In this document: positions 61,374 to 64,000 of the stretch, piece after piece | Numbering within the stretch: the stretch's first letter is position 1 | Layout of the letters: each line of letters starts with the position of its first letter | Assembly: GCA_964539975.1 (NCBI GenBank) | Contig: CAZIKK010000006.1 | Span: forward strand, 1-64,000 | Reading direction: 5' to 3' | From: 38-11 sp964539975 | GTDB lineage: Bacteria > Bacillota > Clostridia > Tissierellales > Dethiosulfatibacteraceae | Length of the DNA: 64,000 nt | Made by a program: the position numbers and the translations under genes | Notes under the pieces: generated by a model | Databases searched by the model: none | What the model saw: the letters and a program-made list of their open reading frames with translations, nothing else | Told to the model about the DNA's origin: nothing

Positions 61374-61721
61374 ATGAATCAATTAACAAGTATTTTTAAA
61401 CTGTTGTCCGATGAGACAAGGCTAAGAATGATGGTTCTACTCTTCCAAGAAAAATTATGTGTTTGCGAGCTAAGCGGTGTTTTAAATGTGCCTCAGCCTA
61501 GAGTCTCAAAAAACCTTTCAAAACTCAAAGATCTAGGTTTGGTGGAAGGCCAACGCAAGGAAAAATTTGTCTTTTATACTCTCAAAGGAAATTCTTTGCT
61601 TATGGAAAATTTAAAAAACATAACCGAAAAGCTAGACCATTATCCTCAACTAATGGAAGATCGTAGCAGGCTTGCTCTCAAGGAAGATCTATTGAATAAC
61701 TGTTGTGTCGTTTGCGACTAA
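61374..61721 (+). CDS. arsR: ArsR/SmtB-family metalloregulator
   Basis: 115 aa from ATG 61374 (AAAGGAG upstream). Winged helix with the metal-sensing ELCVCELSG (about residues 25-33, the ELCVCE box of ArsR) and a C-terminal NCCVVCD. It represses its operon until arsenite or antimonite binds. The permease follows by 24 bases. Confidence 0.92.
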   Translation: MNQLTSIFKLLSDETRLRMMVLLFQEKLCVCELSGVLNVPQPRVSKNLSKLKDLGLVEGQRKEKFVFYTLKGNSLLMENLKNITEKLDHYPQLMEDRSRLALKEDLLNNCCVVCD

Positions 61722-61744
61722 TCTAAAAACAAGGAGCCTAAAAT

Positions 61745-62749
61745 ATGTTTGTATTTACATGGTTGAATAACCAGCTGTTGAAAATGGATTGGCTTTATGA
61801 ATTGGTCAGAATTATTGTAGAGGATTTTTTTGGTTTGGATATTGGGGAAAGACTCGGTGGCAGCATCCACTTTTTTGTGTACGATGTCATTAAGATTTTT
61901 ATTCTGTTATCGGCTCTCATCTTTACTATATCCTATATTCAGAGTTTCTTCCCACCTGAACGAACTAGAAAGATTCTTGGGAGATTTGATGGCCTATCTG
62001 CCAACATACTTGGCGCTTTATTAGGAACTGTTACCCCATTTTGCTCATGCTCATCTATACCCTTGTTTATAGGGTTTACCAGTGCTGGATTGCCAATTGG
62101 CGTCACTTTTTCATTTTTGATTTCTTCTCCATTGGTAGATTTGGCTTCTGTTATCCTGTTGGCCAGCATCTTCAATTGGAGAATAGCCTTTGCCTACGTG
62201 GTTGTTGGATTAATACTGGCTGTCATTGGCGGTACTGTCATCAGTAAATCAAAATTAGAAGACCAGGTGGAGTCGTTTGTTTTTAATCACAAAGTAGTGG
62301 AGACAGAACAAGAAACCATGAGCAGAAAAGAAAGAACTACTTTTGCAATAGAACAAGTAAAAGAAATAGCCAACAGGGTATGGCTATACATCATCATTGG
62401 CGTTGGGATTGGCGCAGCAATCCATAATTGGATACCTGAAAGTGTTATTTCAGCATTACTAGGACAGGATAAATGGTATTCAGTGTTGCTTGCTACGGTA
62501 GTTGGGATACCTATGTATGCTGACATATTTGGTACGCTTCCTATAGCCGAAGCCTTGGTATTGAAAGGCGTTGGGATTGGTACCGCATTGTCTTTTATGA
62601 TGGCCGTCACCGCTTTATCATTGCCGTCCATCATTATGCTAAAAAAGGTTGTGCGAACCAAATTGTTAGTTGTCTTTGTTGGCATCGTTACCATTGGAAT
62701 TCTCATTATCGGCTATGCATTTAATGCTTTTAGTTATATCTTTCTATAA
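61745..62749 (+). CDS. arsP: ArsP/COG0701-type permease
   Basis: 334 aa with about eight hydrophobic segments. The motif TPFCSCSSIPLFIGF (about residues 98-112) is the conserved Cys-containing loop of the COG0701 permease family; members include organoarsenical exporter ArsP and metal exporters. It belongs to the first arsR unit. Substrate may be methylarsenite or another thiophilic compound. Confidence 0.8.
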   Translation: MFVFTWLNNQLLKMDWLYELVRIIVEDFFGLDIGERLGGSIHFFVYDVIKIFILLSALIFTISYIQSFFPPERTRKILGRFDGLSANILGALLGTVTPFCSCSSIPLFIGFTSAGLPIGVTFSFLISSPLVDLASVILLASIFNWRIAFAYVVVGLILAVIGGTVISKSKLEDQVESFVFNHKVVETEQETMSRKERTTFAIEQVKEIANRVWLYIIIGVGIGAAIHNWIPESVISALLGQDKWYSVLLATVVGIPMYADIFGTLPIAEALVLKGVGIGTALSFMMAVTALSLPSIIMLKKVVRTKLLVVFVGIVTIGILIIGYAFNAFSYIFL

Positions 62750-62778
62750 TGAAAATGCTTGCAATCAAAAGAAAAGGA

Positions 62779-62833
62779 TTGATTCAAGCTCTTCTTTCTG
62801 CTATTATATGATTACATTCAAATACATGAATAT
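62779..62833 (+). promoter_or_regulatory. promoter and ArsR-type operator, second ars unit
   Basis: TTGATT (62779-62784), 17-base spacer, TATTAT (62802-62807). Operator ACATTC-N8-GAATAT at 62814-62833, the same form as at 61340-61359, with ATA in the middle of both. Confidence 0.75.
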
Positions 62834-62856
62834 ATGGCAACTAGGAGGTGAACCAT

Positions 62857-63240
62857 TTGGTAGCACTGTTTAAAACTTTGGGAGAAGAAAATCGATTACG
62901 CATTCTGAATATCCTCATGCATTTTGAATTATGTGTATGTGAATTGGAGGTTATATTAAATCTAAGCCAATCCAATGTTTCTAGACATCTAGCAAAACTC
63001 AAAAGCATAGGCATCATCCGTTCATCTAAAGACGCACAATGGATACATTATATTGCAAGCGAAAAGTTCGTTTCAGAAAATCCCCATTTGATTGAATACC
63101 TCAATTATCAATTCCAAAAGGATCTCAAACTACAAGAAGATCTTCACAAATGCCGCGTTTATAAGAATAGCACTTATAATTGCCAAACCATAACCAATGA
63201 TAGACAAACCGTTGCTGATTACATTCATCAATCAATATAA
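62857..63240 (+). CDS. second ArsR-family regulator
   Basis: 127 aa starting at TTG 62857 with AGGAGG eight bases upstream; the GTG at 62848 is inside that site. The ELCVCE metal motif is kept (HFELCVCELEV). The C-terminus is longer than in the first ArsR, with few Cys (HKCRVYKN). It heads the ACR3 unit. Confidence 0.88.
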   Translation: MVALFKTLGEENRLRILNILMHFELCVCELEVILNLSQSNVSRHLAKLKSIGIIRSSKDAQWIHYIASEKFVSENPHLIEYLNYQFQKDLKLQEDLHKCRVYKNSTYNCQTITNDRQTVADYIHQSI

Positions 63241-63265
63241 TATTCATACTTTCTAGGAGGAATTA

Positions 63266-64000
63266 ATGATGAAAAAAGAAAAGCTTCAAGGAATCAGTTT
63301 TTTTGAGAAATACTTAACCATCTGGGTGGCTCTATGTATGGTGGCAGGAATAATGATAGGCAGATACTTACCCGAAATACCTGCCTTTTTAGGTCAATTT
63401 GAATATGCCAATGTGTCCATCCCTATTGCCATCTTGATTTGGATCATGATATATCCGATGATGATGAAGGTTGATTTCCAAAGTGTCAGAGATATTCGGA
63501 ACAACCCCAAGGGACTGTATGTCACTTGGATCGTCAACTGGTTGATTAAACCGTTCACCATGTTTGGAATCGCTTCATTCTTCTTTTATGTGGTCTTCAA
63601 ATCCATCATCCCCTCGGACCTAGCCCAATGGTATCTAGCAGGAGCCGTACTTCTGGGCGCCGCGCCATGTACTGCCATGGTATTTGTCTGGAGTCATCTT
63701 ACAAAAGGAAACGCGGCCTATACGGTAGTTCAAGTGGCTACCAATGATTTAATCATACTGGTGGCATTTACCCCTATCGTTGCTTTTCTGTTGGGTGTCA
63801 GTGGCGTAACCGTTCCCTGGGACACATTGATTCTGTCTGTGGTTCTATTTGTCGTTATTCCACTGACAGCTGGCGCATTGACTCGTAAATCTGTTATCGA
63901 TAAGCACGGCATTGATTACTTCAACCATACCTTTATCAAGAAGTTCAATAATGTCACAGTGGTTGGATTGTTGCTGACGTTAATTATCATATTCTCATTC
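63266..64000 (+). CDS. acr3: ACR3-family arsenite exporter, cut by the window end
   Basis: Open from ATG 63266 (AGGAGG at 63255-63260; ATG 63269 also possible) to the last base, 245 codons, so the 3' end is missing. Reading gives FEKYLTIWVALCMVAGIMIG, then PIAILIWIMIYPMMMKVDF and GAAPCTAMVFVWSHLTKGN, the latter containing the conserved Cys of ACR3 arsenite/H+ antiporters. Expected length about 350 aa. Confidence 0.9.
   Translation, partial: MMKKEKLQGISFFEKYLTIWVALCMVAGIMIGRYLPEIPAFLGQFEYANVSIPIAILIWIMIYPMMMKVDFQSVRDIRNNPKGLYVTWIVNWLIKPFTMFGIASFFFYVVFKSIIPSDLAQWYLAGAVLLGAAPCTAMVFVWSHLTKGNAAYTVVQVATNDLIILVAFTPIVAFLLGVSGVTVPWDTLILSVVLFVVIPLTAGALTRKSVIDKHGIDYFNHTFIKKFNNVTVVGLLLTLIIIFSF

Overview
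The window looks like a chromosomal segment of a low-GC, strictly anaerobic clostridial Firmicute with a fermentative, amino-acid and organic-acid based life style. Clues are the Bcd/EtfB/ferredoxin-EtfA cluster, thiolase plus CoA-transferase genes under sigma-54 control, a tungsten aldehyde:ferredoxin oxidoreductase, an ornithine racemase next to ornithine aminotransferase, selenium-metabolism genes, strong AGGAGG ribosome sites and A/T-rich intergenic DNA. I saw no rRNA or tRNA gene, CRISPR array or intact mobile element.
Layout. 1-5.9 kb (minus strand): a PucR-type regulator, a YczE-like membrane protein and an acyl-CoA dehydrogenase-EtfB-EtfA operon with a near-perfect sigma-A promoter. 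5.9-10.1 kb (minus): alanine dehydrogenase and an NhaC antiporter behind a consensus sigma-54 promoter, with a sigma-54 activator gene just upstream. 10.2-15.6 kb (plus): feoA-feoB behind two DtxR-like operators, followed by a nicotianamine-synthase-like methyltransferase, a lipid-flippase-like protein, a phosphatidylserine-synthase-like protein and a divergent acetate kinase. 15.6-20.1 kb: a PAS sigma-54 activator divergent from thiolase-CoA transferase A/B, with consensus -24/-12 elements and three upstream repeats. 20.1-22.5 kb: HAD phosphatase, GntR regulator, ispE. 22.5-23 kb: a candidate small RNA or decayed small-ORF locus. 23-30.8 kb (minus): a catabolic operon (IclR regulator, DapA-type aldolase, GntP permease, IlvD/Edd dehydratase, SDR, acylating acetaldehyde dehydrogenase, 4-hydroxy-2-oxovalerate aldolase) with shared putative IclR operators.
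30.8-37.2 kb: aminotransferase, CoA-binding protein, tungsten AOR plus MoaD-like protein, ornithine racemase, rocD; a DnaA-box cluster lies between the last two. 37.4-40.3 kb: leader peptide/attenuator, sodium symporter, LarA-type racemase. 40.4-44.4 kb: plsY, tadA, birA, bioY (with a BirA operator) and an M20 amidohydrolase. 44.4-47.5 kb: a YtrA-type GntR regulator with an ABC exporter and twin operators. 47.6-53.7 kb: YitT protein, radical-SAM maturase probably for tungsten enzymes, and a selenium cluster (YedE, TusA, DUF3343, selenocysteine-lyase-like enzyme, LysR). 53.7-56.9 kb: DDAH, a truncated chemoreceptor-like membrane module, a monooxygenase-like protein, and a cation/proton antiporter behind a fluoride riboswitch. 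56.9-60.2 kb: a FecBCD-type ABC importer with a ModE-like regulator and a ModE box, best read as molybdate/tungstate uptake. 60.2-61.2 kb: questin-oxidase-like protein. 61.3-64 kb: an arsenic cluster (ArsR, permease, ArsR, ACR3 running off the edge).
How the parts connect: tungsten logic recurs (AOR, MoaD-like protein, radical-SAM maturase, ModE-controlled importer), and the window is rich in readable regulation: two sigma-54 systems, DtxR-, BirA-, YtrA-, ModE-, IclR- and ArsR-type operators, a fluoride riboswitch and a peptide-coding attenuator.
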